From contig JAFGTT010000036.1 of assembly GCA_016933955.1 (NCBI GenBank), positions 62,001 to 126,000 on the forward strand: 64,000 bases of DNA. Reading direction: 5' to 3'. Shown here in pieces: positions 10,075-20,144 of this stretch. Numbering within the stretch: the stretch's first letter is position 1; each line of letters opens with the position of its first letter. The position numbers were made by a program, and so were the translations under genes. This stretch comes from Candidatus Zixiibacteriota bacterium. GTDB lineage: Bacteria > Zixibacteria > MSB-5A5 > GN15 > PGXB01. The notes below the pieces were generated by a model. It worked only from the letters and a program-made list of their open reading frames with translations. It ran no database searches and was not told where the DNA came from.

Positions 10075-10104
10075 TTGACTTTATCGGCGCGAAACAACTA
10101 ATTT
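10075..10104 (+). promoter_or_regulatory. Candidate sigma70 promoter for the hydrolase gene
   Basis: TTGACT and TAATTT are separated by 18 bases, about 30 bases before the ATG at 10136, in the divergent spacer between glmM and the hydrolase. The -35 is good and the -10 weak. Confidence 0.4.
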
Positions 10105-10135
10105 ATAAAAAACTCCTCCTTACTGGATTAAAAGA

Positions 10136-10936
10136 ATGCCCTTCTATAAGTATCAGAATTACGATCTACACTTCCAAAATAATGGCTCTGGAGAGATAGC
10201 CCTCTTATTCGTCCACGGTCTTGGGGGCGACGGTGGTAGCTGGAAATTCCAGGTCGAGTATTTTAAAGACAGATTCAGAGTCATAACGGTTGATCTCTTC
10301 GGGCATGGACGGAGTTCCAAGGAAATCGACCCGGTGGAGGCTCCGCGTCTTGATGCCGAAGCTCTGGTGGCGCTGATGCTGAATGAGATCAAGCAACCGT
10401 ATATTGTCATCGGACACAGCTTTGCCAGCGCCATACTCCCGGAAATGATCAAGCTCGGCGATTCTTTTATGAAAGGGGTTGTTTTCGCTGATTGTGTTTA
10501 TCAGGGTTTCGAGATCGTAATCGGACAACGGATGAGTTTTGCATCTTCAATGCTGGCTTTTTCCGATGAGCAATTACCCGAGGAAACCCGTAAATGGTAT
10601 TTAAATCTGCTGGCCGCCGACGCGAATCCTGATGAACTGGAGTTGATTTTATCTTCATTGAAGAATTGCGATTACCGCTGGTTGTTCCAATCAGTGGCCG
10701 GAACCCGAGAATATAATGAAAAATACCCGCCCGGAGAAACTCCAATGAGGGATAATGTGCAAATTTTCATCATGGAGGCCGACCAGGGAGTCGGTAATGA
10801 CTTTAAGAAATCCTGGGTAAATCATTTTAAAAACGCCCGTTATTACCTGTTTGAAAACAGCTGGCATTTCTTTTTCATTACCAAACATAGTAAATTCAAC
10901 AGCCTGATTGATGATTTTATCGAGGAATGCCTTTGA
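10136..10936 (+). CDS. Alpha/beta-hydrolase fold protein
   Basis: This 266-residue cytoplasmic alpha/beta hydrolase has the oxyanion-hole region FVHGLGGDG (25-33), the strand VITVDLFGHGRS, and a nucleophile elbow GHSFAS with Ser95. A likely acid lies in EADQG near residue 215 and a likely catalytic His in NSWHFFF near 246. Such enzymes cleave esters, lactones or related bonds; the substrate cannot be named. It is a single-gene unit, divergent from glmM and followed by about 170 bases with no recognised signal. Confidence 0.8.
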   Translation: MPFYKYQNYDLHFQNNGSGEIALLFVHGLGGDGGSWKFQVEYFKDRFRVITVDLFGHGRSSKEIDPVEAPRLDAEALVALMLNEIKQPYIVIGHSFASAILPEMIKLGDSFMKGVVFADCVYQGFEIVIGQRMSFASSMLAFSDEQLPEETRKWYLNLLAADANPDELELILSSLKNCDYRWLFQSVAGTREYNEKYPPGETPMRDNVQIFIMEADQGVGNDFKKSWVNHFKNARYYLFENSWHFFFITKHSKFNSLIDDFIEECL

Positions 10937-11109
10937 TATAAATTGCTTTCCGGGTATCATATATTGGTACCCCAACTGCATATTATAATCTTCATTTCAC
11001 TCCCTTGCATTCTGCAACATATCACCTATGACCATAATAGACAATCGCTTACGCCACTAAACCGATAATTGGTCGGGTGGCATGATGTTTGAGGTAAATA
11101 CCCCACGAA

Positions 11110-13416
11110 ATGAATATTTTGAGTCAGAATCGGGGTCTTCTGCATCTGACAACGGTTTTAATCTTCGTGATTTTACTGGTATCGATTGATTATGTTCTCG
11201 GCGCAGACCTGACCGGCCGGGTTGTCGATTCCGATGGCCGCGCAGTCATTGCTGCTTCGGTATTGGTTTTCCGGAATAATGAATACCTGACCGGCACAGC
11301 CACCGATACACTGGGATATTATTCTCTGCATTTTTGTAGCGATAGCGGCGATTCGATCCATGTTACTGCTTCCTCGGTGGGATTCGAGACATTATCGCAA
11401 ACAATTGAAATGGCCAATGATCCCCGAACGATAATCTTTCAATTGACACCGGAAATCCAGAGAATCCGGAGTCTCAGGGTCAAGCCATTGTATGACAGGA
11501 ATCAGGCATCATCGAAAATAACTCATTTCGATATAGAGAGGACTTCAATCCATTCTCTCGTCCCGACAAATCCGGTCGCCTCTATTCAACATCCCCAGGT
11601 CACCCGCGAGGGTTCCAGTCATTCGTCGAAAATAAGACTACACGGTACCAGCCCGCGATACTATATCAACGGTATCGACATCGGTTATGACCCCAATCAC
11701 TACGGCATATTTTCGATTATTCCCGGGGTTGTGATTAAAAAACTTCAATTTTATCCGCAGGGGACTCCGGTGTGTTTCGGTCTGCCATCGGCCATTGAAT
11801 TCGAGACTTATTCGCGTTTTGAAAAACACAATACCGGCGAAATCAACCTGTCATCGGTCGAGGCTACCGGGGTAGTATCTTTCGGCGATGAGGATTATTT
11901 TATACTGGCCTCGGTAAGAAAATCAGTTTTGGATAAAATAGTCGAGGGACTGAATGTCAAATCGGAGCGGGTAACTATACCCCCGACCAATTTTCAGGAT
12001 GTTTTTTTGTCTTCGGGGTTAAAGCTGAATGGTAATCTGCGGTTGATTCTTGACCAGTACTATGTCCGCGATTTCCTGAGTTATACGACTGATCCCGGTT
12101 CCATTAACAGCTCCGGGATTGATACCTATCAACACACCAGCGAAAGCTACGCCGGTTTACGACTCGAAAGTCTCAGCCAGAATCTGCAGTATAAAATCCG
12201 GGGGGCGGTCAGAACCGGATCCGAGATCTATTCCGCCCATCCGGCAATAGATATCAAATCCGGGCTCCGGGTTGATCTTAAAGCGCGGCAGACAACCTAC
12301 CTGATCGATTCGGAAATTGGTTTTCTTCTTGGCCGGACAGAACTCACCACGGGAGGGAATTTAAAAAACAGCAATCCCCGGGAAATCCGACTGACCCAGA
12401 AAAACTGGAATTTCCTTCCTCCCGATGCCGGGAGTGATAATCCATACATATACCAGTCCGAGTTGAATCAGGCGTACGATTCTTACTATTCCCATCGCTC
12501 CGATCTCAGCGGGGCAGGTTTCATTTCTGTCAAGCATGATTTCGGCTTGCTGGAAATCGAAAGCGGTCTTCGCGGCGATTATTTTCGACATCTGGCTAAT
12601 AGCAGGTATTTCACATACAGGAATTCCGCAAGTGTCAAAATCGGGACAACTTCAACCCTGGATTTCTTCCATGGAACATTTGCCGACAGCCCGGTCAACC
12701 GTATCCTGGAACCATATCAAATCATAATAGATGATAATCTGGAACGGCTGAAAGCGGTCAGAACCAACTTGATATCGGTTGGTATAAGCTGTGGTCCGGC
12801 GAGATTCAATATCTTTCATAAAAAAATAAGCGATCTTCCAATGATTGACCCGAATTTTTCAAAAGTGGCAACTGATGGAACCATTGAAGAAGATTTTTTC
12901 AAAATGTCTTCATCGGCGACAACGGAATTCAGCGGCGGTGATATTTCTGTTGATCTGCCTCGTTTTTTATCCTCACGCCTTGATCTATATGCCTTTTATG
13001 GATACACCCGGGCCGAAAAGAATCTGCAAAATATCGCTGTCCCCTACGAACTTAATTCGCCGCATCGATTTTATCTCAGGCTCGATTATGCCATGAGGCG
13101 GGTGGTCAGGCTTGGCGGAGACATGATGGTGCAATCAGGCCGGCCCTATACTCCGACCGCAATCGGTAGAAATTTCGATCCTGATTTAAGATATACTACG
13201 GATTATTATCAAAAGGCATTGACGGAAGAAAATTCCGATAATTTCCCGACCACCATGATCTTTAATCTTCATGCGGATTTTGAGTTCGGCCGGACTCTTC
13301 TTTACCTGTCGATATCAAACGTCACCAACCATGAAAACGCCATTATCAATTCCGGTGACGGTTATATCTATGATGCCGGCATACTGCCGGGATTAGGAAT
13401 CAAACACAGTTTCTGA
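11110..13416 (+). CDS. TonB-dependent-receptor-like outer-membrane protein
   Basis: The 768-residue protein has a signal peptide (hydrophobic stretch about 11-31, ending near VLGA). A carboxypeptidase-regulatory-like beta-sandwich follows (about 33-115, DLTGRVVDSDGRAV to VGFETL), then a plug-like region (about 140-230, RLHGTSPRYYINGIDIG). The rest is a long beta-strand-rich barrel ending in a terminal Phe, the usual outer-membrane sorting signature. No separate TonB box is obvious. Proteins like this import ligands energised by TonB-ExbBD. The ligand is unknown and no SusD, ExbB or TonB gene is nearby. It converges on suhB. It is on the short side for a full receptor. Confidence 0.8.
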   Translation: MNILSQNRGLLHLTTVLIFVILLVSIDYVLGADLTGRVVDSDGRAVIAASVLVFRNNEYLTGTATDTLGYYSLHFCSDSGDSIHVTASSVGFETLSQTIEMANDPRTIIFQLTPEIQRIRSLRVKPLYDRNQASSKITHFDIERTSIHSLVPTNPVASIQHPQVTREGSSHSSKIRLHGTSPRYYINGIDIGYDPNHYGIFSIIPGVVIKKLQFYPQGTPVCFGLPSAIEFETYSRFEKHNTGEINLSSVEATGVVSFGDEDYFILASVRKSVLDKIVEGLNVKSERVTIPPTNFQDVFLSSGLKLNGNLRLILDQYYVRDFLSYTTDPGSINSSGIDTYQHTSESYAGLRLESLSQNLQYKIRGAVRTGSEIYSAHPAIDIKSGLRVDLKARQTTYLIDSEIGFLLGRTELTTGGNLKNSNPREIRLTQKNWNFLPPDAGSDNPYIYQSELNQAYDSYYSHRSDLSGAGFISVKHDFGLLEIESGLRGDYFRHLANSRYFTYRNSASVKIGTTSTLDFFHGTFADSPVNRILEPYQIIIDDNLERLKAVRTNLISVGISCGPARFNIFHKKISDLPMIDPNFSKVATDGTIEEDFFKMSSSATTEFSGGDISVDLPRFLSSRLDLYAFYGYTRAEKNLQNIAVPYELNSPHRFYLRLDYAMRRVVRLGGDMMVQSGRPYTPTAIGRNFDPDLRYTTDYYQKALTEENSDNFPTTMIFNLHADFEFGRTLLYLSISNVTNHENAIINSGDGYIYDAGILPGLGIKHSF

Positions 13417-13428
13417 GTTCAAAAGTAA

Positions 13429-14217
13429 TCAAACATTCAGGACTTTCTTCATCTGGGCATGAAGACAGCCATTACTGGCCAGTAGATATTTGCCATAAAT
13501 CGAATATTCGCGGCCCTGGAAATCGGTCATTTTCCCGCCGGCTTCAGTCACAATCACCACTGCGGCGGCGGTGTCCCAGGGGTGCAATTTCAATTCCCAG
13601 AAACCATCGAATCTGCCGCAGGCGAGATAACATAAATCAAGAGCGGCTGAACCAGCCCGCCGAACGGCTTGAGCCTGTTTGATAAACCGGCGGAAATATT
13701 TGAGATTATCTTCATTGGATTGATGTATATCATAGGGAAATCCGGTAGCCAGCAAAGCCTGGCCGAGTTTTTTCTGTTCTGAGACAATAATCCGGGCGTC
13801 GTTTAAAAAAGCTCCGGCACCATGGCGGGCGTGAAACAGCTCTGTTCGTACCGGATCATAAATTGCCCCGATTACTATTTTCCCCCGGTACTCCAGACCG
13901 ATTGAAACGCAGTAAAACGGAAAATCATGGGCAAAATTAGTGGTTCCGTCAAGCGGATCGATCACCCATCGGAAATCGGAATTATTCTCCCGGGCAGAAG
14001 CTTCTTCGGTTAAAAGAGAATGATCGGGATATTTGGCGGTAATGGCTTCGATGATATATTTTTCCGAGGCCAGATCGGCATCGGTAACCAGATCAATTTG
14101 TCCTTTAAATATGACTCGATGTCGTTTCCGGCTTTTTTCGATAAGAATCCGCCCGGCCTCGATGGCAATCTTATTGGCGAAATTCGAGTACCTTTTCAAC
14201 ACTGCTGAAGTCAGCAT
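13429..14217 (-). CDS. suhB: Inositol-1-monophosphatase family protein
   Basis: This Mg-dependent phosphatase of the IMPase family has the metal-binding motifs EEAS followed by WVIDPLDGTTNF, and the C-terminal WDTAAAVVIVTEAGG. All are intact, so it should be active on inositol phosphate or a related sugar phosphate. I prefer the ATG at 14217, which has a GGGGTGA ribosome binding site 5 bases upstream. A GTG at 14226 overlaps the stop of the preceding ABC gene and would add three residues. It is probably the last gene of the operon with the two ABC genes. Whether it acts as SuhB in RNA-polymerase biology, as in E. coli, is not known. Confidence 0.85.
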   Translation of the reverse strand: MLTSAVLKRYSNFANKIAIEAGRILIEKSRKRHRVIFKGQIDLVTDADLASEKYIIEAITAKYPDHSLLTEEASARENNSDFRWVIDPLDGTTNFAHDFPFYCVSIGLEYRGKIVIGAIYDPVRTELFHARHGAGAFLNDARIIVSEQKKLGQALLATGFPYDIHQSNEDNLKYFRRFIKQAQAVRRAGSAALDLCYLACGRFDGFWELKLHPWDTAAAVVIVTEAGGKMTDFQGREYSIYGKYLLASNGCLHAQMKKVLNV

Positions 14218-14222
14218 ATTTG

Positions 14223-16016
14223 TCACCCCGTCGCTTTTACCTGATCCCGTTTGAACTGCATCTGATATAGACGATAATAAATTCCCTTTTGATCCAGCAA
14301 TTCATGATGCTTCCCTATTTCGCGGAGACGCCCGTGGTGAAGGACCACTATTTTATCCGCTTTCTCGATGGTGGAAAGACGATGAGCGATAATAATGGCG
14401 GTCCGGTTCTCCAGTAATTTATCCAGAGCCTTCTGTATCATACGCTCGGTGGCGGTATCAACCGAACTGGTGGCCTCATCCAGAATCAGGATATTGGGAT
14501 TAAATGCCAGCGCTCTTGCAAACGATAATAATTGTTTCTGCCCTGTGGAAAGAGTTGCCCCGCGTTCCTTGACCTCGGCCTGCAGACCTCCCTCCTGACG
14601 GGTGATATGGCGATAAAGATTGACCTTCTTCAGGGCTTCGATCAGGCGTTCATCGGTTATTTCACGACTGCCCAACCGAACATTACCGGCGAAATCGCCC
14701 GAGAAAATGAAAACATCCTGGAGTACCAATCCGAGTTGATTCCGAAGAGTTTTAAAAGATAAATCTTTCAATTCGATGCCGTCAAGCCGAATGGATCCCG
14801 CCCGGTACTCATAAAATCGAAATAGCAATGATATAAGCGAGGTCTTACCGGCTCCGGTAGCACCGACAATGGCCACCTTTTCTCCCGGTTCGACCGTGAA
14901 ACTTATGTCTTTTAAAACATCTTCATTCTCTTTATAGCCAAACCAGACTTTGTCGAACTCAATCCGGCCTCGGAATTCAGACGGCCGGGTCCGATCATTG
15001 TCAGCCGTCACTTCCGGCGGGGTATCGAGTAGTTTGAAGATGCGCTCCGATGAGGCCATGGATGATTGAAGAATGTTGTACTTTTCCGATAAGTCCCTGA
15101 TAGGATTATAAAACCGCTGCACCAGCTGGATAAAGGCAACCAGTTCACCGAAGGTCAATACATCGGCGCTGATCTCCAGTCCCCCCTTGTATATCAGAAT
15201 GGCCAGCGACACAGCACTGATTATTTCTACCGTCGGGAAGAAGACGGCATAGTAGTAAATTCCTTTCAAATGGGCATCGCGGAGATCGCCGTTAATTCCA
15301 AGAAAATCTTTAAATATTTTATTCTCACGGGTGAACAACTGAATTATCGACATCCCGGTTATATGTTCCTGGACAAAAGCATTCAACCGAGCCAGGCGGA
15401 TGCGGACATCCCGGTAAGTCTGGCGGACTTTTTTCCGGAAAATCGAAGTGGCCAGAACCAGGAGTGGAAGGACTACAAATGTCCACAGGGCCAGTTGCCA
15501 GTTATAATAAAGCAGGGCCACAACAATGCCCACCAGAGTGATAATATCACCGAAAACCGATACCAGTCCCGAGGAAAACATTTCGTCAAGCACATTGACA
15601 TCATTGGTGGTTCGGGTGACCAGCCGACCGACCGGATTTTTGTCGAAAAAGCCGAGGTGCAGTTTTTGAAGATGCGAGAAAATCTGCATTCTGATATCAT
15701 ACTGCACCTTCTGGCCGATATACATGGTAATATACATCTGAATATACTGCAGGATAAATACGGCCAGGAGAATACCGGCATAGATCAGGGCAATATGTTT
15801 CAGACCGCCGACATCCCGGGCGGCAATATAGCGATCGATACCGATCTGGACTATTATCGGCAAAGTCAGCTGTAACAGAGAACCACCAACCAGGAGAATA
15901 ATGGCTACTGTCAAGGTCCACTTGTACGGCCGAACATAGGTTAATAACCGCCTCATCAACCGGGCATCGTACGCCTTACCGAGAATTTCTTCTTCATGGT
16001 AATTATTGGCGGCCAT
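14223..16016 (-). CDS. ABC exporter half, BmrD/TM288-like subunit
   Basis: This 597-residue ABC exporter half has six membrane segments (about 35-300) and a C-terminal ATPase. Walker A is VGATGAGKTS (384-393), the signature is LSTGQ (489-493) and Walker B is ILILDEAT with catalytic Glu514, followed by a switch His in IIAHRLS. The signature departs from LSGGQ, as in the BmrD/TM288 half of heterodimeric exporters. It starts one base after the stop of its partner at 16018-17778. Together they should form one full transporter with one competent and one degenerate ATP site. The substrate (drug, lipid or peptide) cannot be read from sequence. Confidence 0.85.
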   Translation of the reverse strand: MAANNYHEEEILGKAYDARLMRRLLTYVRPYKWTLTVAIILLVGGSLLQLTLPIIVQIGIDRYIAARDVGGLKHIALIYAGILLAVFILQYIQMYITMYIGQKVQYDIRMQIFSHLQKLHLGFFDKNPVGRLVTRTTNDVNVLDEMFSSGLVSVFGDIITLVGIVVALLYYNWQLALWTFVVLPLLVLATSIFRKKVRQTYRDVRIRLARLNAFVQEHITGMSIIQLFTRENKIFKDFLGINGDLRDAHLKGIYYYAVFFPTVEIISAVSLAILIYKGGLEISADVLTFGELVAFIQLVQRFYNPIRDLSEKYNILQSSMASSERIFKLLDTPPEVTADNDRTRPSEFRGRIEFDKVWFGYKENEDVLKDISFTVEPGEKVAIVGATGAGKTSLISLLFRFYEYRAGSIRLDGIELKDLSFKTLRNQLGLVLQDVFIFSGDFAGNVRLGSREITDERLIEALKKVNLYRHITRQEGGLQAEVKERGATLSTGQKQLLSFARALAFNPNILILDEATSSVDTATERMIQKALDKLLENRTAIIIAHRLSTIEKADKIVVLHHGRLREIGKHHELLDQKGIYYRLYQMQFKRDQVKATG

Positions 16017-16017
16017 A

Positions 16018-17778
16018 TTACATTCTCTTCAATTCTTCTTCGATTAACTGCATTCGATACAGCTCGGCATACCGGCCATTGGCGGCCATAAGATGATCAT
16101 GATTGCCGGATTCCGCAATCGTTCCATCTTCCATGTAGAGAATCAAATCCGCATCTTTAACGGCCGAGGCCCGATGCGAGATAATAATCGCCGTCCTTCG
16201 ATCGATTTCACCGCGTAATTTCATATTTATCAGGTGTTCAGTTTCGGTATCGACAGCGCTGGTGGCATCATCGAAAATTAGAATTTTCGGGTCAATCACC
16301 AGAGCGCGGGCGATAGCCACACGCTGCTTCTGCCCCCCCGACAGGGTGATTCCTCGCTCGCCCAGCATGGTTTCATAGCCATCCGGAAATTCTTCAATTT
16401 CGTGGTCGATGACGGCGGAAGCCGCCGCACTATGGGCTCTGGCGGTATCATCATTATCAACACCAAAGAGAATATTTCTGGTCAGGGTGTCGGAAAATAA
16501 AAACGGCTCCTGGGGTACCATCCCGACCTGACGACGGAGAGTATGTATATCCCAGTCATTGATATCGATATCATCAATAAACAGCTGCCCCCTGTTAACC
16601 GGAAACATCCGACTGATAAGTGACACCAGCGTCGATTTGCCCGAAGCAGTCGGCCCGATAATCCCGACCGTCATACCCGGTTCAATAACCAGATTGATAC
16701 CATGCAGAATATGCGTCCCATTATAAGCAAAACCAAGATTACGGAATTCAATTTTCCCTTTCATTCTGGTTTTATTCGACACTCGATCACTGTTTGTCAC
16801 CTCCGGGACGATATTAAAAATGCGGTTGATTCTATCGAGAGAGGCTTTGCCCCGTTGATAGAGCGAAACCACCCAGCCCATGGCAATCATCGGCCAGATA
16901 AGCATGGTCAGATATGCGAAAAAGGCCACCAGAGTTCCCAGGCTGATCGATTCGGCCATTACCGATTTACCCCCGAAATAAAGAACAAACATATTCACCG
17001 TACCGGCAATTCCGAACAGAAGCGGCCAGGATAGGCCCAGAATCTTAATCATCCTCAGGTTAAGATGAATATAATGCTTGCTGTGCCGGGAGAAATCTTC
17101 GATCTCGGCCTCTTCCTGGTTGTACGCCCGAATCACCCTTACCCCGGCTAAATTCTCCTGGACTTTCGATGTTAAGACGGCGAAATAGTCCTGGATTTTG
17201 GCATAACGCTTATGAATCACTATCCCCACCCGATTAACGACAATCGATAACAGGGGCAGGGGAATCAGGGAGTAAAGGGTCAACTCGGTGGACAAGTACA
17301 GCATGAAACCGATGGCGATTACGGACGAGACAAAGGCATTGGCGATATGCATGATGCCGGGACCGACCATCATTCTTACGGCCTCGATATCATTGGTCAT
17401 CCGGGCCATGATATCGCCGGTTTTGTTTTCATAATAAAATGAGGAATTTAATTTCAAAAGGTACTCGAAAAGGTCGGAGCGAAGATCGTACTCCACTTTC
17501 CGAGACATCCAGATTATGGAGCGTCTCATGGAAAAGCGGAAGACCCCGGAAAACAATGCAAAGGCGATAATCAGCAGGGCGTATTTGAGAATATTTCCCG
17601 ATGTCGCTCCCGATTCGAGATCGTCGAAGGCCTTTTTCATCAAATAAGGATTAATCAGGATCAGGGCGTTGGCCCCGATTACGGCCAGACCGCCAAGGAT
17701 AAGATACAACCTGTAACGGCTGAGATACTTTCGAATAATCCTGAAACGACCTTTTATATTTTCAGTTTTTTCCGACAT
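16018..17778 (-). CDS. ABC exporter half, BmrC/TM287-like subunit with degenerate Walker B
   Basis: This 586-residue half-transporter has six membrane segments (about 22-305), Walker A IIGPTASGKST (373-383) and a canonical LSGGQ (479-483). In Walker B (ILIFDDAT) the catalytic glutamate is replaced by Asp504. A switch His is present in IISHRAS. This Asp-for-Glu change is known from BmrC, LmrC and TM287, the halves that contribute the non-hydrolysing site in heterodimeric exporters. It is followed one base later by the partner gene, which suggests translational coupling and 1:1 synthesis. Confidence 0.88.
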   Translation of the reverse strand: MSEKTENIKGRFRIIRKYLSRYRLYLILGGLAVIGANALILINPYLMKKAFDDLESGATSGNILKYALLIIAFALFSGVFRFSMRRSIIWMSRKVEYDLRSDLFEYLLKLNSSFYYENKTGDIMARMTNDIEAVRMMVGPGIMHIANAFVSSVIAIGFMLYLSTELTLYSLIPLPLLSIVVNRVGIVIHKRYAKIQDYFAVLTSKVQENLAGVRVIRAYNQEEAEIEDFSRHSKHYIHLNLRMIKILGLSWPLLFGIAGTVNMFVLYFGGKSVMAESISLGTLVAFFAYLTMLIWPMIAMGWVVSLYQRGKASLDRINRIFNIVPEVTNSDRVSNKTRMKGKIEFRNLGFAYNGTHILHGINLVIEPGMTVGIIGPTASGKSTLVSLISRMFPVNRGQLFIDDIDINDWDIHTLRRQVGMVPQEPFLFSDTLTRNILFGVDNDDTARAHSAAASAVIDHEIEEFPDGYETMLGERGITLSGGQKQRVAIARALVIDPKILIFDDATSAVDTETEHLINMKLRGEIDRRTAIIISHRASAVKDADLILYMEDGTIAESGNHDHLMAANGRYAELYRMQLIEEELKRM

Positions 17779-17828
17779 GGTAAATCATAAAACGCCTGAA
17801 AGACGATCAGGTTCCCTGGTGGTTTTCG

Positions 17829-20048
17829 TTATTTGCCGGAGTAGTGTATCAGGTTGGAGAATAATTTAATAGCCTCGGCATCAAGATTTCTGACCATCTG
17901 TATCAGCGGCAGACCGCAATATATCAATTTCCCGTCTCCGAACCGGCTGACTGAAAGATGAGTAATTCCCTTCTCGCCTTCTATAAGTTTTTCCCCGGGG
18001 AAAACAACGGCCGGGTAACTGATCGTCCCGCCACTGATGCCATCCAGCATCCTGGAGACATCGAGACGATAGGGCCGAGTGAACAATGGATGGCTGTTGT
18101 CTGTTACCCGGACATCTCGTTTCTCCATTTTCTGGGTCGAGGAGACGATTGAAACCGGTAACAGGTCGTCACGCCAATCATCCGTCTGGCCAAAGACAAT
18201 CACCGTTCCACCGAATTCCATATACTTTTTGATAACATCATAAGCAGCATCGAGCGATTCATAATTTCGGAAACAGCCGGTTCCAAATATAACAATATCA
18301 TAAAGATCAAGATTGCCCGCTTTCAGATACCTTTCACTGATGCTCTTGTAATCCGCCCCGGTCAGAATAAGTATATCTTCCAATATCCCCGACACGTCGG
18401 GGAGTAACGCGATTTTGGTCTTGGTCGGGACATCGAATTCAGCCTGGCGAATCTGCGCGATATCCGAGGCGACGATTTTGCCATCGCTGGAAATGTTGAT
18501 AATTATATCATGTCTTTCGCGGCCCATGCTCTTGGTGGCCACCAGCGGAATATTGAATTCCCGGCTTCGTTCTCCGGCCCGGAGGGTCAGTTCTTTATTG
18601 TAGGCTCCCGAAAGTACAGTCTTTGGCGAAACCACTTCGATTCCGACAACCCCGCCAAAATCAACCGGCTTATTTAGAACCGCTTTAAGACTGGTCGGTT
18701 CTACCAGACGATCAATCTGTAATTCGGGGAAAGGCTTGATGATCATAAAATCAGGTACGAATTCTATCGAAAAATATGATTCTTCATAAGATCCGGCCCG
18801 GTAATTGAAATCCATTTCCTGATTGCCATAGACCACTTTGCCGACAAATTTCAACGACTGCTCATCGACCGTCATTAGATATCCCGGATCAACCTCAACC
18901 GTGTATTCCCGGATCAGCGATGCATTGGGAGAAACATTGGTCCAGGCGGAATCAATGACAATAACCGTATCTATCCAGTAGGGCCGAAAACCAACCCACC
19001 CGGTTCTGATACTGATATACCCATCGTTGTCGATTTCGGAACGGAATTTCAGTTTTTTGCCCTCGGTGGTTTCCCGGATTAACACGGTGCCATTGCTTTT
19101 AACTCCGGTTTCAAAGAAGACAGCCGAGGATAACTTATCCAGTGTCCTTTCGATATATTGGGCCACCGGGGTCAGAGTATCGACAGCCCCGATCTGATAA
19201 TAATAGGCCTGTCGGAATTTCTTGACGGCATCAATCGCGCCAAGAAGTGATCCGATTCTCTCGGCGCCGGTCTGCTCGAGCGATTTTTTCAACAGCTCGA
19301 TATATTTATTTTTATGCATCTTCAGGGCGGCTTTTTGGACCGATCCCTCGACATATTTATCGGCGATTAAATCAAACTTGAAGCGATCGATTCCGGCCAG
19401 AAATGAGGCTGAGGGCGATTCCGGCACCGGACGGCTTTTGATCAAATCATAAACAGTATAGATGCCGATTGTTGCTGTCGAGGCAATCTCCTCGGAAACA
19501 GCATCGGCCATGCGGTTGATTTCGTCGCCATAGTATTCGAAATATTGATTCTCCTTGATAAAAAGGCTGTACCGGCTTCCTTCCTCGACCTTTCGATAAT
19601 ATTTCTTGATATTAAAAACAGCCGAACTGTCGAAAGTCAGGTTTAACAGGTAACTTTCAAAGGCGTTGAGTGGATCATTCTGAAAATCAGACAGAAAAAT
19701 AACGATATCGGGAATATATCCGGCGAAAAGGTCTGATTTAATAGTATCGAAATAAATCGGGGTGGCTTCGGGAATATAAAATTGTATTGAATTCAAATTA
19801 TATTTATCGGCGCGTATAAAAACCGGCTGGTACGACGGACCGGTTTTAATGGTAACCAGATCAACATGACAACCGTTTTCAACCGCCAGATGATAAACCA
19901 GCCCCCAATCGATCTGACCCGGATTCTCATAGACGCAAACCGCTTTAATATCCGTCAATAGATTAACGGTTCCGGCCTGCGAGCTTAAACCGGTCATGAA
20001 ATATGTAATCAGCAGGCCGAAGATCACAATACGCCACAACATTTTCAT
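17829..20048 (-). CDS. Secreted protein of unknown function with C-terminal GATase1-like fold
   Basis: I do not recognise a characterised family. From the ATG at 20048 the protein has about 739 residues and a good signal peptide (MKMLWRIVIFGLLITYF, then small residues). The ORF extends 14 codons further upstream, but that would bury the signal. The middle is mixed alpha/beta. The C-terminal 200 residues contain YDIVIFGTGCFRNYESLD, then a GGTVIVFGQ turn, and a final FGDGKLIYCGLP strand-turn. This pattern resembles the class I amidotransferase-like fold used by ThuA-type and secreted scaffold proteins. No catalytic triad is evident. It is downstream of the etfB terminator on the same strand and 50 bases after the ABC gene start. 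Confidence 0.55.
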   Translation of the reverse strand: MKMLWRIVIFGLLITYFMTGLSSQAGTVNLLTDIKAVCVYENPGQIDWGLVYHLAVENGCHVDLVTIKTGPSYQPVFIRADKYNLNSIQFYIPEATPIYFDTIKSDLFAGYIPDIVIFLSDFQNDPLNAFESYLLNLTFDSSAVFNIKKYYRKVEEGSRYSLFIKENQYFEYYGDEINRMADAVSEEIASTATIGIYTVYDLIKSRPVPESPSASFLAGIDRFKFDLIADKYVEGSVQKAALKMHKNKYIELLKKSLEQTGAERIGSLLGAIDAVKKFRQAYYYQIGAVDTLTPVAQYIERTLDKLSSAVFFETGVKSNGTVLIRETTEGKKLKFRSEIDNDGYISIRTGWVGFRPYWIDTVIVIDSAWTNVSPNASLIREYTVEVDPGYLMTVDEQSLKFVGKVVYGNQEMDFNYRAGSYEESYFSIEFVPDFMIIKPFPELQIDRLVEPTSLKAVLNKPVDFGGVVGIEVVSPKTVLSGAYNKELTLRAGERSREFNIPLVATKSMGRERHDIIINISSDGKIVASDIAQIRQAEFDVPTKTKIALLPDVSGILEDILILTGADYKSISERYLKAGNLDLYDIVIFGTGCFRNYESLDAAYDVIKKYMEFGGTVIVFGQTDDWRDDLLPVSIVSSTQKMEKRDVRVTDNSHPLFTRPYRLDVSRMLDGISGGTISYPAVVFPGEKLIEGEKGITHLSVSRFGDGKLIYCGLPLIQMVRNLDAEAIKLFSNLIHYSGK

Positions 20049-20094
20049 AGTCAGGAATATAGAAATTTGAATTTTTGCTGTCAAACTCAAATAA

Positions 20095-20125
20095 AAAAAG
20101 ACCGCCGAATGTTATGGCGGTCTTT
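20095..20125 (-). terminator. Rho-independent terminator after etfB
   Basis: The stem AAAAAGACCGCC / GGCGGTCTTTT has loop GAATGTTAT. The A/T tails make it usable from both strands. It lies 20 bases after the etfB stop and marks the 3' end of the fatty-acid/rnc/etfB transcript. Confidence 0.8.
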
Positions 20126-20144
20126 TAATGGGAATTCGAGATAT

